Source of the DNA: Gigaspora margarita
Lineage: Eukaryota; Glomeromycota; Glomeromycetes; Diversisporales; Gigasporaceae
NCBI GenBank assembly: GCA_009809945.1
Contig: WTPW01000335.1
Coordinates: 86,881 to 150,880, forward strand
Reading direction: 5' to 3'
DNA length: 64,000 nt
Below the pieces are notes generated by a model. That model saw only the letters and a program-made list of their open reading frames with translations. It searched no databases and was not told the origin of the DNA. This document shows positions 46,931 through 58,611 of the stretch, piece by piece. Both the position numbers and the translations under genes were made by a program. Numbering within the stretch: position 1 is the stretch's first letter; the number at the start of each line of letters is the position of its first letter.

Positions 46931-46949
46931 ATTTAAAAGTTTGCTATTT

Positions 46950-47290
46950 ATCACCACTGGTAATTATTACCAGTGATCAATTTACCAATTAAAATTCAGG
47001 ATCTAATATAACATATAAATTAATTTTTGTATAACAAAAACAAAGAATTTTTAAAAAATTGCTAAATCACTTCTAACCTAAAATTTTGTCTATGAAACTA
47101 CTTTTTTTTATACAAAAAAAAAATTTCTTGCTAAATTTTACTATATATAAAACCCTATTCTAATATTTAATATTTATCCTTACCCTAATATTAAAGAGAT
47201 TTAATTTTTATTTAATACAAACTGTTTGTTTTGTTTATTTTGTTTTATGCATTATAGATCACTGGTGATGATCACTAGTAGTGATTCATA
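46950..47290. mobile_element. MITE with ATCAC palindromic ends
   Basis: ATCACCACTGGTAATTATTA near 46950 and, inverted, ATCACTACTAGTGATCATCA near 47288; each end is itself palindromic. Target duplication unclear. Confidence 0.55.
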
Positions 47291-47432
47291 GTAATTTTCT
47301 AAAATTTAATAATAAAACTAACTTATAAATTTACATAAATTGACCAATTAGAATTAGCGATTTTGTACAACCCAGAAAATTTTGGACTAATCCAGAAAAA
47401 CTTTGTGATATATGCAACTATATTTTTTTAAA

Positions 47433-47789
47433 TGAGTTTTACTAAAATGCACCTATGGTGTTTTATACCATGTTATACAAGCTATTAGAATAGCCAATCA
47501 AAATTTAAGATCAGGTGTAACATAAAATTTCATATTTTTGTTTATTTTTTTAAAAAAGCATTCATATCTCAAAATTTTGCTTATGAAACCAACTTTGGGG
47601 CTCTAATAAAAAAAATTCTTTGTTAAATTTTGTATATATATTAATGTTCTAATAAAATCCCAGGTCTCACCCTAACCCTAAAGTAATCAAAATTTATTTT
47701 TTGTTTATTTTTTTGGTTTTGTTACACAGATTTGCAAATCTAATTTACCTATGGTGGTAAAATACCATAAGTGTGTTTTATAATAATTG
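47433..47789. mobile_element. MITE with 8-bp TTTTTAAA duplication, 357 bp
   Basis: Subterminal inverted CACCTATGGTGTTTTATA and TAAAATACCATAAGTGTG. TTTTTAAA flanks (47425-47432, 47790-47797). The paralogous stretch at 61225-61245 lacks the insertion and has the target once. Confidence 0.78.
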
Positions 47790-47915
47790 TTTTTAAAATA
47801 TAATAATACAGTAGATCAAAATTTTATTATAATAGATAATTGTTTTATTATATTTTTATAAAATTTTAATAAAAATTAGTTGTAATTTAAAAAAGTTTTA
47901 TTAGTAGCATATATC

Positions 47916-48680
47916 TTTTTTTTTTTTCCAATCTTTGGCAGTCTTGCCGAGACTTTATTAGAATTTATTCATATTACATTATATTCGTAAATGAGGATAC
48001 AACTAGCCACACGTGCACTTTTGGTGTCTAATTTAAGTAGTCCGCCCGAAGGTTCTGCACTAGCTGCTATACCTACAACCCAACTGGGAATTGCCTATTT
48101 AAACCCTCTGATTGTCCGATACAAACTAATATTACTTTCTATATAGTCTGACCCCACTCCATTTCCTCTAGGGAAATCAAGTGTGACCTACTGCACTAGC
48201 CTCACCTAGGTTACAAGCCTAGGGCTGGCTAGATCTTGACCAATAAACTGCCATGTTCCATTTCGTAGTTGTTCTTAGATTTTTAGTACTGGTATATTTG
48301 CATTGTACTGACACTTGCAGTCCGGCAACTCCAAACCGCTAGGTACCTCCCTTGCCCTTATAAGGTTCGTTCGGATCCCGGTACCGATCTTATTTATGGT
48401 AGCACCGTCAGAGATCCTAATCTACCTCCTTATTTGGGACTTTCTAAATAGGTTTCTATTTTTCTAGTTCCTTGGATTTGTTGGTGTAACAAACACCATT
48501 ACGCCTGAAAGCTCCCATTCAAGATGGTAGAACCAAGGGTATAGGTTTCTCACCCAACCGATATGAGCCACGGTTACCATAACACAGGCCTAATTTTCGT
48601 TATTGTCGTCAGTGGGATTTGAACTTTCGACCTGCCGCTTGGGGGTTGACAACCTGGCACTTCTCTAGATCATCACACTC
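47916..48680 (-). mobile_element. tRNA-derived SINE, 765 bp, minus strand
   Basis: 17-bp perfect duplication TATTAGTAGCATATATC (47899-47915, 48681-48697). The paralog at 61339-61355 has the site once. Read on the minus strand, the head has an internal-promoter B-box-like GTTCAAATC near 48612, the core is shared with other SINEs here, and the 3' end has AATAAAG, then GGCAAGACTGCC, then an A run (T run at 47916-47927). Confidence 0.92.
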
Positions 48681-48790
48681 TATTAGTAGCATATATCAGT
48701 TTTATATGAAATTTCCAAAATACTATATAAAACTATATAAAAATAATCTATGTACAATCTACTCTTAAAGTTTATAAAATTTTTAATAAT

Positions 48791-50022
48791 TACACCATCT
48801 TGAATGGGAGCCGTCGGGCACACATAAAATCCAAGGATCGAAAAGTGGATACCCGTTTAGAAGTTCCAAGTAAGGAAGTAGCAAAGATCTTCGACGGTGC
48901 TAACCATAATTAGAATATCAGAAACTGAAGTCAGAGAACCAGACAACAAAATCCTCGAGGAGGAGATCCACCAACCTGGCCGCCAGAGTCGTACCGGAGG
49001 AAAAGGACATGTGTTTTGGCAGCATGTACCAAGAGGAGGGAGTCCATTCGGCACCTAAAGCTGGGCCGACCGACCCTTCCGAGCTAATTGGATTGGAAGT
49101 TTGGGGATACTGAGGAAGGACCGATAGGAAGGTTGTAGTGGGTATCGGATTGGAGTAAACCTTACAAGGGCAATACAGAACTCACTGGCTAGTAAGAAGT
49201 AAGAAGCATGGAGGCGTGTACATGTTAAGGCCTAACGGGCTCTAGGCGTACCCATATGGGAGTCCTTGGACGTTAAGGGAGGCTGGGACCACCAACACAG
49301 GATAGGCAGGTATAAGTGCATATAGAGTGCATCATGGTTCGCCAGAGCCTCATGATGCCATCCAACTATATCTGTAGCTAGAAGTATTTGCGAAACATGC
49401 CCAGTCACTCGTCACCATAGTGGGAAGTACAGTCGTTCGCATATTACTGAATTCAGAACGCTAAACCCAGAGCCCTGAAGATGCAGGAAAATCAGCTAGT
49501 TGCGGTAGCATGCAGGCTTGAGATACTTACCCAATGTGGTAGAGGCAGCTGCATGGCTTGAGATATGAACTCCCAAGAAGTACGCCAGTAGGGGACTCAG
49601 GTACACCAATTTGGAAGCATAAAGCGCCTACCTGGCAAATGACGCCAAATTGGAAGTGATAATACTAGGTAGTGTGGGTAAAGTGGCGGACATATGAATA
49701 CCAATTGTTGGTTGAAGAGGGACGTACAAATCCAGGTCAGCCATATATATGGGAATATGGAAGGTTCTAGTAGGTTTAGATCATGGTTAAATTAGTCCAA
49801 GTCTCGGTGCTTAAGTAGATAGTATATAAAAGATTGTACAGTGATGTTGTAATGATCAATATACATTCAATAAAGACCAGAGGCATGACCTCACCTTAAT
49901 ACACAAAAAAAAAAAAAATAAACTTTTATTGTACAGTGATGTTGTAATGATCAATATACATTCAATAAAGACCAGAGGCATGACCTCACCTTAACACAAA
50001 AAAAAAAAAAATAAATAAAAAA
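48791..50022 (+). mobile_element. Long GC-richer retroposon, 1232 bp, with duplicated tail
   Basis: 17-bp duplication ATAAAATTTTTAATAAT (48774-48790, 50023-50039). The body is near 45-50% GC by eye in an AT-rich setting and has no long ORF. The 3' segment with GATGTTGTAATGATCAATA, AATAAAGACC and CATGACCTCACCTTAA occurs twice in tandem (about 49832-49918 and 49929-50008), each with its own A run. A solo inverted tail is at 61530-61562. Confidence 0.88.
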
Positions 50023-50039
50023 ATAAAATTTTTAATAAT

Positions 50040-50489
50040 AATTTTTATTAATATATAAAACTAATATAATTAAAGCAATACAAATCTATAATGATTTTGG
50101 AATTTAGTAATTGGGTTTTAACGATTTTAGACTTATTGAATCATCTTATTGAGACAAACATCTTAGTAGTAAAATCATCCAAAATAGATTACTGATTCAA
50201 AATTTATTTAATATTAAAATTTAAAATTTTTTTAAATTTTTAAAAAAAATTTTTTAAAAAATTTTAGCCAATCAAAAGTTATTTGCTATAAAGTTATTTG
50301 CTATTAGAACCTGATAATTTTCAGACCTCCACCCTAAAAAATTAGATAATAAATAGTGCTTTCCTTATTTATATTAAATTAAATATCAACTAATATTACT
50401 TTTTTAATTAAATGTCAAAACTTATATTGAACTTAATTAAAATTCAAAGATCTTATATACATGTTATTTGGCTAGAGTGTTTATACTTA
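50040..50489. other. AT-rich DNA with a fragment of the 43.4 kb palindrome family
   Basis: TTTTGGAATTTAGTAATTGG to TTAGTAGTAAAATCATCCAA (50095-50185) matches an arm of the palindrome at 43352-43980. No gene. Confidence 0.5.
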
Positions 50490-50809
50490 CCGTATATGTC
50501 TGAAAATAAGCTACTACCTAAAATAAGCTACCCCTCTGATTTTTTTAAAAAATCTTAAAAAATCTGTTAGCGGTTGCTACAAATAAAACTCCAAATTTTA
50601 CTAAGTAAATCTCAAAAGTGCCATTAAATAAACTTGTTTAGAACATCGAAATACACTTATATTAAAAATTTGGTGTCAATTGGACAACTTTTTATTAGTA
50701 TATTTTTTCAATTTTTTCAAAAAACTCAATATTTCGAAAATAAGCTACCCTACGTTTTTTTGTATAATTTTTTGGCCAAAAAGAGTGGCTTATTTTCAGA
50801 TACATATGG
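50490..50809. mobile_element. TA-flanked MITE, 320 bp
   Basis: CCGTATATGTCTGAAAATAAG and, inverted, CCATATGTATCTGAAAATAA, with TA on both sides (50488-50489, 50810-50811). Same end type as 59082-59297 and 35356-35877. Confidence 0.8.
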
Positions 50810-50811
50810 TA

Positions 50812-53138
50812 TATTCAGTTTAATTTGAGCAAGTACATTATTTTCTGAACATATATACTTTAATTTGATATATATATTTATAGTACAGTATTTACAGGAT
50901 TGCATAATCATATAAATACAATATTTTAAGAATTTATACTCTTGTATGAGTTAAGCCACCAAACCCTATTATGCTATTAGTATATAAAAAATAAAAATAT
51001 AAATAATTTATTACAATAGCAAAAAAATTTTTCAAGCATTAATAATCAATATTAGGATTTAAATAATAACATAATTAGTTAGTTTTAAATAAAAATAAAG
51101 TAGTTAAGCAAGTTATAATTTTACCTATGTAACTAGATTAAAAATAGTAGACAAGTAAAATTTATGATATTGTAGTAGTATATTTTTAAAAATTGCAATT
51201 TTGATTGGCTGGTTAATAAATTTTTTACGAATTAAATTCAAATTTACTAATTCAAATTACAAATCAGATTAAACCAGATACATAAAAGAAAAATTCAAAT
51301 CTAGTTCAGATTGCTTTTTAAAAGTAGAATTGAAGCACTAGTTTTTTTTTTACTCTAGTATATATTTTAACAAATTTAATAAAAAATAATTCTAGAGCAC
51401 TTTTTATCTTTATAGCTTTTTGATAATAAATAAATACCTTATATGTATCTTTTTTGATTCTAATTCTATTATAATAATAGCTTTCAATACTATTTAATTA
51501 ATAACATCGAAAACAATATAATACTAGATGAAAAATAATAGTATAGCAAGTATAAAATTAGACCCAATATTATATCAATAAAAACTTAAATATAGAATTA
51601 CTAAATATATATAAAATAGTAATTCTATAATAATATATATTAACAACCAATATACAATATCATACTAGTAAATCAAATTTACTATTAAATAATAAAACTA
51701 ACAAATGAGAGACTAATTAGTAAAAAGAGAAAAAAAATAAATACAATACAAAAAAAAAAAAATTGTTATACTTATTAATATAACAAACTCTAATTGTAAT
51801 TTTATTAAACAAACAATATAATATCAAAAATATAGTACCAAAAAATATAAAATAGAATTCAATATACAATATGAATACTCTGTTTTAGTATCTTAGAACT
51901 TACTATTTTATATGGTCTTTTAGTTTACTCAAAAGTAGATAATTTAGTTTACTTATATCAAAATCAAAAATTTTATATTAACTATCAAAACAATCAATAA
52001 ACATATTACATGAATACAATTATATTAAACAATAATCAAATACTTGATATTTTAAATCATACTATGTTTATTGTTATTCTGTATTTTGAATAATATTAAT
52101 TCTTTGTGCTTTATAGCAACAAATATATCTTGGCTTGTCTGATTAGATTGGACCTGCTCAAAGGTTTATTTATATTTAGTTTTATAGTCTATATAGGATT
52201 TCAGTTCTGACTTAGCCAAATATTGGCTATAGATAAAGTAATTTAAATCAGAACTTCATAAATATTAGATAGAATTTTAGTATACGATAATATGTATTAT
52301 TTAATTTCTATTTTAATTAATAATAAAAAATTATAACAAGGTTGTATTTGTAAAAAAAAAAAAAAAAAAAAAATCAAAAAATTAAACCAAATTTTTTTAT
52401 TAATAAAAAACAGAACTAAATAGTACCTCATATACTTTGTGCCTCCTATTCTTATATCCTAAAAATTTACTAAAGTAACTCCTATTGCACTTCTAACAAA
52501 AAAATGATCCTCTTATAATTTTGTACTAATTTTAACTCTTATTTTATTTTTAATTTAATTCTAGGCAAAATTAATTGTTAGTACTACAGGTTAAAAAAAA
52601 GTAAATCAGACAAATATTATAAAAATACTAGATTCCGATTTGTATTAATTTTTGGCACCTATTGTAACAATAACAGAGATATATCAGGTATTGATAAAGC
52701 TATTAGTAAGCAATTAGAACTGATTAGTAATACTATCAAAATTGATTTTTGAAAAAGGTCTATTTCATTTTTATTAAAATTTTTTATAAGGAAGAGCAAA
52801 TAAAATTTATATAGATATTCCTTATAATTTCGTCTATTCAAAAAAAGTATTAAATAATTTTGTCTTTCAAGTAAAATAGTTCAAAAACAATTTTGTCTTT
52901 AAATTTTAATTTTAGATTTTAGAATCTAAAATAATTTCATCTTCATGTATACATTTAACAGCTCTATTGGCCCCTGATATATCTCTGTTGTTATCATAAT
53001 AGGTACTAAAAATCAACAAAAATCAGAACCTAATATTTTTATGATAATTTGCTAATCTTTTTTTTGATTTGTGTACATTAAAGGAAGCACTATTTAGATT
53101 ATTCCTTAATAAAACAAAAATTTTCTAGATTTTATATA
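50812..53138. other. Very AT-rich DNA, nothing recognised
   Basis: Long AT tracts, an A run at 52351-52371, and no frame with protein-like composition. Confidence 0.55.
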
Positions 53139-53140
53139 TA

Positions 53141-53715
53141 TAGTTAAAATCATAAGTAGCTCCTTCTTGTAACTTTTTAAATTAAAAAACTACAATCTTG
53201 AAATTATTACTGTAAATAATATCCAATAAATGCTGATCAGTGAATTTTTTTTATACTTTTTTAATTACTACAACAAAAGTTAGATAAGAGCTAAAATTTT
53301 GAGCAATTTTTTAATCAAATTAATTGAATTCAATTAAAAATCAATAAAAAATTTGGATTATATTCAAAAATTCCAAATTTTTAGTATATTAAAGTTCAAT
53401 CATTTTTATAGCTATGACAAAAATTTGAGTTAATTTGATAAGATAGTTGTTGAGAAATTACTTTTTGAAGTCGTTTTAGATTTTTTAATTTTAATATAAT
53501 CTGAATTTTTTATTGATTTTTAAATGAATTCAATTAATTTGATCAAAAAATTGCTCAAAATTTTAGCTCTCATCTAACCTCTGTTGTAATGATTAAAAAA
53601 GTATAAAAAAAATTCACTGATCAGCATTTATTGGATATTATTTATAGTAAAAATTTCAAGATTGTAGCTTTTTAATTTAAAAAGATACAAGGGGGGGTAC
53701 TTATGATTCTGACTG
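53141..53715. mobile_element. TA-flanked MITE, 575 bp, arms about 200 bp
   Basis: Left TAGTTAAAATCATAAGTA; right, inverted, CAGTCAGAATCATAAGTA. TA on both sides. The arms share TTTTTAAATTAAAAA, CTACAATCTTGAAATT and ATCAGTGAATTTTTTTTATA. Confidence 0.8.
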
Positions 53716-53754
53716 TAAAAGTTAGATGCATTTATTTTTTGATTTGCATAGTAC

Positions 53755-53914
53755 TAGAGTTTTGAACTGGTTTTATTTTTCATATGTTAAACCCGGGTTT
53801 AATCGTTTTAACATATAAAAATAAACCCGATTTTAATCTGGGTTAACATATGAAAAATAAAACTGGTTTTAATCGGTTTTAACATATGAAAAATATAACC
53901 GATTCCAAACTCTA
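53755..53914. mobile_element. Hairpin MITE (TAGAGTTTTGAAC), 160 bp
   Basis: Ends TAGAGTTTTGAACTGGTTTT and, inverted, TAGAGTTTGGAATCGGTTAT. The body has TTTTTCATATGTTAA words in both orientations. Its layout resembles 18707-18888. A duplication is not clear. Confidence 0.65.
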
Positions 53915-54321
53915 ATACGTAGTAACACAAAGATAAATCCAGATCGATTGTAAAAAATACAGCAACAATAGTTACAATGAGATGGTAACAGGTATACAGT
54001 ATAGTCGGAGTTATTACAAAAAAAGATAAACACTATCGGATAATCAACGTTTAGCGTTAGTGAAACTTTTGATTTTTTAATATAAATATATAAGGCTAAG
54101 TTTGAATATAAATATCTCCTGGGATAGGAGAACATTATTTATGCAAATATAGCAAATATAATAGCAGATATAATATATAACAAATATAGTATAATAACAA
54201 ATATAGAAATATCACACTATTATAGCGATTTTTCTATATAAACTTAAAAAAAAACATATTCTGAAAGTATAAATAAAGAAAAAAAGTAAGGATCGATATT
54301 ATATTAATTTTAGTTTAATAA

Positions 54322-54735
54322 TTAATCGGCTAGAAAAGTATCAATCTTTAATGAAGGAGGTTTCTTTGAACCAAATAAACTTTTTTTTCTAATAGAAAAT
54401 TTTCGTTTTGAGGATTTCTTTAAACCAATATAATATTCTTGATCAGAAGGATATTGTTGTTCAAGAGATGTTGTAGTGTTTATTTGACAAGGTGAATAAG
54501 AACCCAAGGGAAAATCATAAAACTGAGAACATAAAGATTCATCAACTTGAATTGGAACTTTATGATAACGATGTTTTACATCGGGGGGTTTTTTTATGTT
54601 TATAGAATTCTCTGAACTTTCTGAACTCTCAAAACTCATGTGATATGGTGTATCTTCTTCATCACTACTATGAGTTCTACTATGAATTAAAGGTGGTGTT
54701 ATAGTTGAAATCGAAGTATTAGAATTATTACGCAT
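54322..54735 (-). CDS. Hypothetical 137-aa protein, Ser/Pro-rich with basic patch
   Basis: ATG at 54735, TGA/TAA-free to the stop at 54322-54324. Residues 1-50 are Ser/Thr/Pro-rich and acidic (SDEEDTPYHMSFESSESSE). Residues 55-75 read HRYHKVPIQVDESLCSQFY. Near the C-terminus is a basic patch KKSSKRKFSIRKKSLFGSKK, which could be a nuclear localisation signal or an arginine-directed kinase site cluster. No signal peptide or membrane segment. This is the most gene-like unique ORF of the window: balanced composition, no match to a repeat elsewhere here. I do not recognise the family. Reading upstream in the same frame, a TAA at 54742-54744 separates it from another 24 codons starting at 54816, so the true start is uncertain. 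The low-complexity character argues for a regulatory or scaffold role, which is speculation. Confidence 0.55.
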   Translation of the reverse strand: MRNNSNTSISTITPPLIHSRTHSSDEEDTPYHMSFESSESSENSINIKKPPDVKHRYHKVPIQVDESLCSQFYDFPLGSYSPCQINTTTSLEQQYPSDQEYYIGLKKSSKRKFSIRKKSLFGSKKPPSLKIDTFLAD

Positions 54736-54741
54736 ATTTTT

Positions 54742-54816
54742 TTATTTTATATTTTTTTTATATTTCTTAAAACGTCTTTTTTCGTTAGGTTTTCGTAAAT
54801 GTTTTTTAGAAACCAT
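54742..54816 (-). CDS. Small in-frame upstream ORF (24 codons)
   Basis: ATG at 54816, TAA at 54744-54742, six bases before the start of the 137-aa ORF and in the same frame. The peptide is highly basic (KKHLRKPNEKRRFKKYKKNI). It could be a translated uORF, the former N-terminus cut off by a nonsense mutation or sequencing error, or untranslated leader. Confidence 0.35.
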   Translation of the reverse strand: MVSKKHLRKPNEKRRFKKYKKNIK

Positions 54817-54833
54817 GTATTTCAATTTTTCTG

Positions 54834-54845
54834 TATTTATATAAA
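54834..54845 (-). promoter_or_regulatory. TATA-like box (TTATATAAATAC)
   Basis: It lies 18-30 bases upstream of the ATG at 54816 and about 100 upstream of 54735. If transcription starts the usual 25-30 bases downstream, the first ATG in the message could be 54735. Inference from spacing only. Confidence 0.35.
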
Positions 54846-54941
54846 AAAAAATTGTGAATTCCGAAATACCAATTTAAGAAAACTTAATTTATCAAGATAT
54901 GTCTAAATACTGAAAATACTAAAATAAATAATTTTCTGTAA

Positions 54942-55208
54942 TGCAGTGTAACACTTCGTGTTTGTGTTGGTGTTGATGGTGGTTCGCTATTTGCCTTCGA
55001 TCAACGCCTGAATAATCCTGTTTTAACCATAATCAACTTTATAAGGCATATGGCGCAAGAAACACCTGTTCCTGTTTCTTCGCTCAATTATTTGATTTAC
55101 AATAATAGTCGATATTTGGATTGCATTCTCGCATTTACACTTTACTTAGAAAGGGAAAGTGGAAGCAAGGATCTTTTAAGAAAAAAGCGAATAATAATCA
55201 TTACATAA
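54942..55208 (+). other. 88-codon open frame in higher-complexity DNA
   Basis: Open on the plus strand from 54942 to TAA 55206-55208, with an ATG at 55050. It includes LFAFDQRLNNPVLTIINFIR and SSLNYLIYNNSRYLDCILAF. Composition is protein-like, but the segment also serves as the upstream region of the minus-strand gene. It may be a separate exon, a relic, or chance. Unrecognised. Confidence 0.3.
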
Positions 55209-55500
55209 TATTGCTTCATAATATATATAATCTATACTATATGATATAATATAGGTGTGAATGATAATGGCGATATTGTACAGAAATACGTATGCCGGAT
55301 TCGTGATACCTTATTTCAATTCTGAAACGTCTTATTTTCGGTTTTTTTTATCTTCTATATTTATATGTATATATTTATATACTGTATATGTTAACATAAA
55401 TATATATATATATATATTGATATATATATATAACTTTTGATCTATATATATAAAACTTTTATCAAAACGTATTTCTAAAACTTTACAGTTTTTATTATAA
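55209..55500. other. AT-rich DNA with (AT)n microsatellites
   Basis: ATATATATAT runs near 55400-55455; no gene. Confidence 0.6.
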
Positions 55501-55705
55501 GGCCATGCAAAATTAATTAATTGGTTTCGTAACCCGGCCGGGTTAAAATTTGAACTTCTAAAAAAATTTTTATGTTTTAATAATTGGGCGGGATTTCAAA
55601 AAAATTATGTATAAAATTTTATATGAAATTTTAAATAAAACTTGGCCGGTCGAGTCTATTTAAAAGTTCCATGTTATGAAAGCCAAGTAATTAAATTTGT
55701 ATGGC
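55501..55705. mobile_element. Harbinger-like MITE, 205 bp
   Basis: GGCCATGCAAAATTAATTA and, inverted, GCCATACAAATTTAATTA. Flanks TAA and TTA fit a TWA target. GGCCGGGT/GGCCGG pieces lie inside. Confidence 0.55.
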
Positions 55706-56040
55706 TTAATTATCAAAAATTTTTAGTACTTGGTACACTATTATAATAAATTTATAGTATAGAATCTCATTACTTCTGACATGTAATACAAGTTTAAAAT
55801 ATATATATAATATATAATTAATTAATATTAAAAAAAGGTTAACTTACAGAAAAAAATATATCATAAATAACTCTTGTAGATTATAATAAAATTTAATAAT
55901 ATAAGCTCTACCAAAATCTATTTCTAATAATTCTAACCCTAAACCCTAACTTAACTATAAAGAAAACCTAACAAAAAGGCCCCAAAAAATTTTAAAAATC
56001 AGACATAAAATAAGTTCAAATTTTATTATGATCCAATTTT

Positions 56041-56195
56041 TTTTTTTTTTAAACTTCGGCAATCCTGCCTTTTGTGTCTGTAGACTTTATTATACTACTG
56101 CGATTGTATGTACGTTTCATTCTACTACAACAAAAAGCTCACCCGATTTCATCCAGATGCGACCCGCCTAGCAAAGTTTTGCCTCAATTCAGATT
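56041..56195 (-). mobile_element. Truncated SINE, 155 bp, minus strand
   Basis: 15-bp duplication TTATGATCCAATTTT (56026-56040, 56196-56210). A T run at the left is the A tail; inward of it the minus strand reads GGCAGGATTGCC and, further in, AATAAAG. Confidence 0.82.
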
Positions 56196-56256
56196 TTATG
56201 ATCCAATTTTATTATAATCTGTTACAATTATTAATATACTACAATTTAGCTATATA

Positions 56257-57014
56257 CAGTGGCCTACCATATTATTATGAACACTTTTGAAAATGTTATA
56301 TTGAGCTAAATAAAAAAGATATAAAAGCTAAAAATTGTATAAAATATTATTTAAATCTTAAGCTTTTAAACAAAAAAAAGTTTGTAAAATTCTATGCAGT
56401 AGTTTTTAAATTAATTAAGGTTACACAATTTTGTGTAATGTTACACTTGTACTTATTATAATTACTATATATTAAAAAAATTTTTTTTATTAAATAAACT
56501 AAATATAATTATTATTTGAAATTTGTTTGTATAATAAATTACATATAATTTCAAATTTTTAAAAACTTTTATTATTAAATACAAAAGTTAAATATTAAAT
56601 TTAAAATAAAAATATTTTAAAAAATTTTAAATATAATATTTATTACTATATTTAATAATTTTATGAACATTTTTTAAAAAATTTAAAATTTTTAGAATAT
56701 GTATAATTTTGTTATACTAAACAAAATTTACTTAGTAATTAAGTTTATTTTATTTAATAAAAAATTAACTTTTATATATACTGAAAATTAACATTTATTT
56801 TATATTAAAACTACATTTTTACTAATAAATCATACAATAAAACAATCCAAAAAATTTTTAAACTTAATTATTTTAAAAAGTACTATATAGAATTTTTTTT
56901 ATTTAAAAGCTTGAGATTTAAATAATATTTTATACAATTTTTATCTTTATATCTTGTTTATTTGGCTCAATATAATATTTTCTAAAGTGTCCATAATAAT
57001 ATAGTAGGCTACTA
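56257..57014. mobile_element. Tc1/mariner-like MITE, 758 bp
   Basis: CAGTGGCCTACCATATTATT and, inverted, TAGTAGCCTACTATATTATT, with TA flanks (56255-56256, 57015-57016). Inverted arms extend about 150 bp (GATATAAAAGCTAAAAATTG...). No transposase. Confidence 0.82.
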
Positions 57015-57465
57015 TACTAGAAACTAGAAACTAGTATAAGTTGAAGCACAAAAAAAAGAGTTTGAATTAAAAATTTATTGTATATCAGATATATATTATA
57101 ATCATAATAACTAATCAGCATCATAGAACCAGACAAATAAAATTTTTACATAATCAAAATAATTACTTGCTATCATAAAAACAAATAGTTCTCTGTTTTG
57201 TTCTAGACAATAATACTATTTTATCAATATACAACTATTCAAATATTGTAATAATTATAAAAATTAAATAATATACTATATTTACCTATTACTATATATA
57301 ACTCTATTTTTTTATTATATAGTATAGGATAGTAAAACTATTCAATTTTTTATATAAAGTACTAAATTTACAATTATTTAATCAATTTTGATTGGCTAAT
57401 TTTATGGTTGATTAAAAAAATTTATAAATTATTTTTTTTATATAGTATATACCAAAATTTCAAAG

Positions 57466-58130
57466 TCCTGTGGGTCGATAGCATAGCGGTTATGCTCCCA
57501 GGATACAAATCGGAGGTTGCCAGTTCAATTCTCCTCAGAGGCGAAAATGCAAAAAAACCAGCCAGTTAAAATAAAAATCTGTGAACCCATGGTTTGTCAG
57601 CTAGCCAGAAAACCAGAGGCTTAATTAGGCAATTCCCGTAGTTGGGTTGCAGGTATGGCAGCTAGTGTAGAACCTGCAGGTGGACTACTTAAATTAGGCA
57701 CCAAAAGTGCACGTGTGGCTAGATGCGTCCTCGTCTATGGCCTGGGTCTTCCGTCAGCGTTTATGGGTTGCCTTAATTGGGCAGTTACCGCGATCAAATC
57801 TGGGTGGAGAAGGAAACGAGTTAGAACTCGATTTGGATTAACCGAAGTCACAAGACGTAATGTGAGGCCGAAGTCTGAGAAGATACTACATGAACTCGTG
57901 GCGCAATCATTCTGAGATGGTTCTTGTTTGTACCAATATCAATCTGGTGATGATCGTCCGAAGGCGGTGTTGGGAGGGTAAAACTCGGTGCCCACTGGGC
58001 ATTTGGGCGGTCTGAAATAGGGCTAGCCAGATGTATGCTTACTAAAATAGTTTAATATGTAAATTTGTTAATTAATAATTAATAAAGTATTAACGCACTC
58101 GTAAGTATCCGGTGCAAGTTTAAAAAAAAT
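57466..58130 (+). mobile_element. tRNA-derived SINE
   Basis: Head with A-box-like TAGCATAGCGG (57479) and B-box-like GTTCAATTC (57522), 33 bases between them as in tRNA promoters. Core CTACTTAAATTAGGCACCAA shared with other copies. Near the end AATAAAG, then GCACTCGTAAGTATCCGGTG and an A/T-rich tail. An 86-aa frame across it (MAASVEPAGGLLKLG) is a SINE translation. Confidence 0.82.
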
Positions 58131-58611
58131 ATATATATATTTTAAATACATATCATAAATTTTTAAAATAGTGAACAAGAGTGCTATTTCAAAAATTACA
58201 TTTCCTAAAAATCACATAGGTAGTTTTAAAATAATGCTCTATCATTATAGTTAAATTTGGAATAATAAAACTGAATGCAGTATAATAATTAAATTCAGGA
58301 TATATGATAGTTAGAATTAGATTAAATGTTAGATATAACAAGTAATTAATTTTAGAATATTAGATTTTAAATATACATAGTATGATAAGTAAATTGTTGG
58401 ATATATCTAGTATAATAGTAATTATTTATTTGTATTTTTTTTTAAATATATATATATATATTTTTATTTTAGATGATGGTTTTGCTTTGCCAGTTGGGCC
58501 ACTTTATTAAATTAAAATAGTTGTCCATATATAGGATGCAATCTACATTACATAGACAAGAGTACAACTAGCCACACATGCACTTTTGTGCCTAATTTAA
58601 GTAGTTTGCCC

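Noticed and set aside
48857..49054. 65-aa minus-strand CDS (MPNGLPPLGTCCQ...)
   Set aside because: It falls inside the non-coding retroposon at 48791-50022 with no supporting evidence.
57466..57545. A functional tRNA gene
   Set aside because: A-box-like and B-box-like motifs are present, but acceptor and T stems do not pair and the sequence continues as a SINE.
57655..57915. 86-aa CDS
   Set aside because: It lies wholly in the SINE body, which is shared with other non-coding copies.
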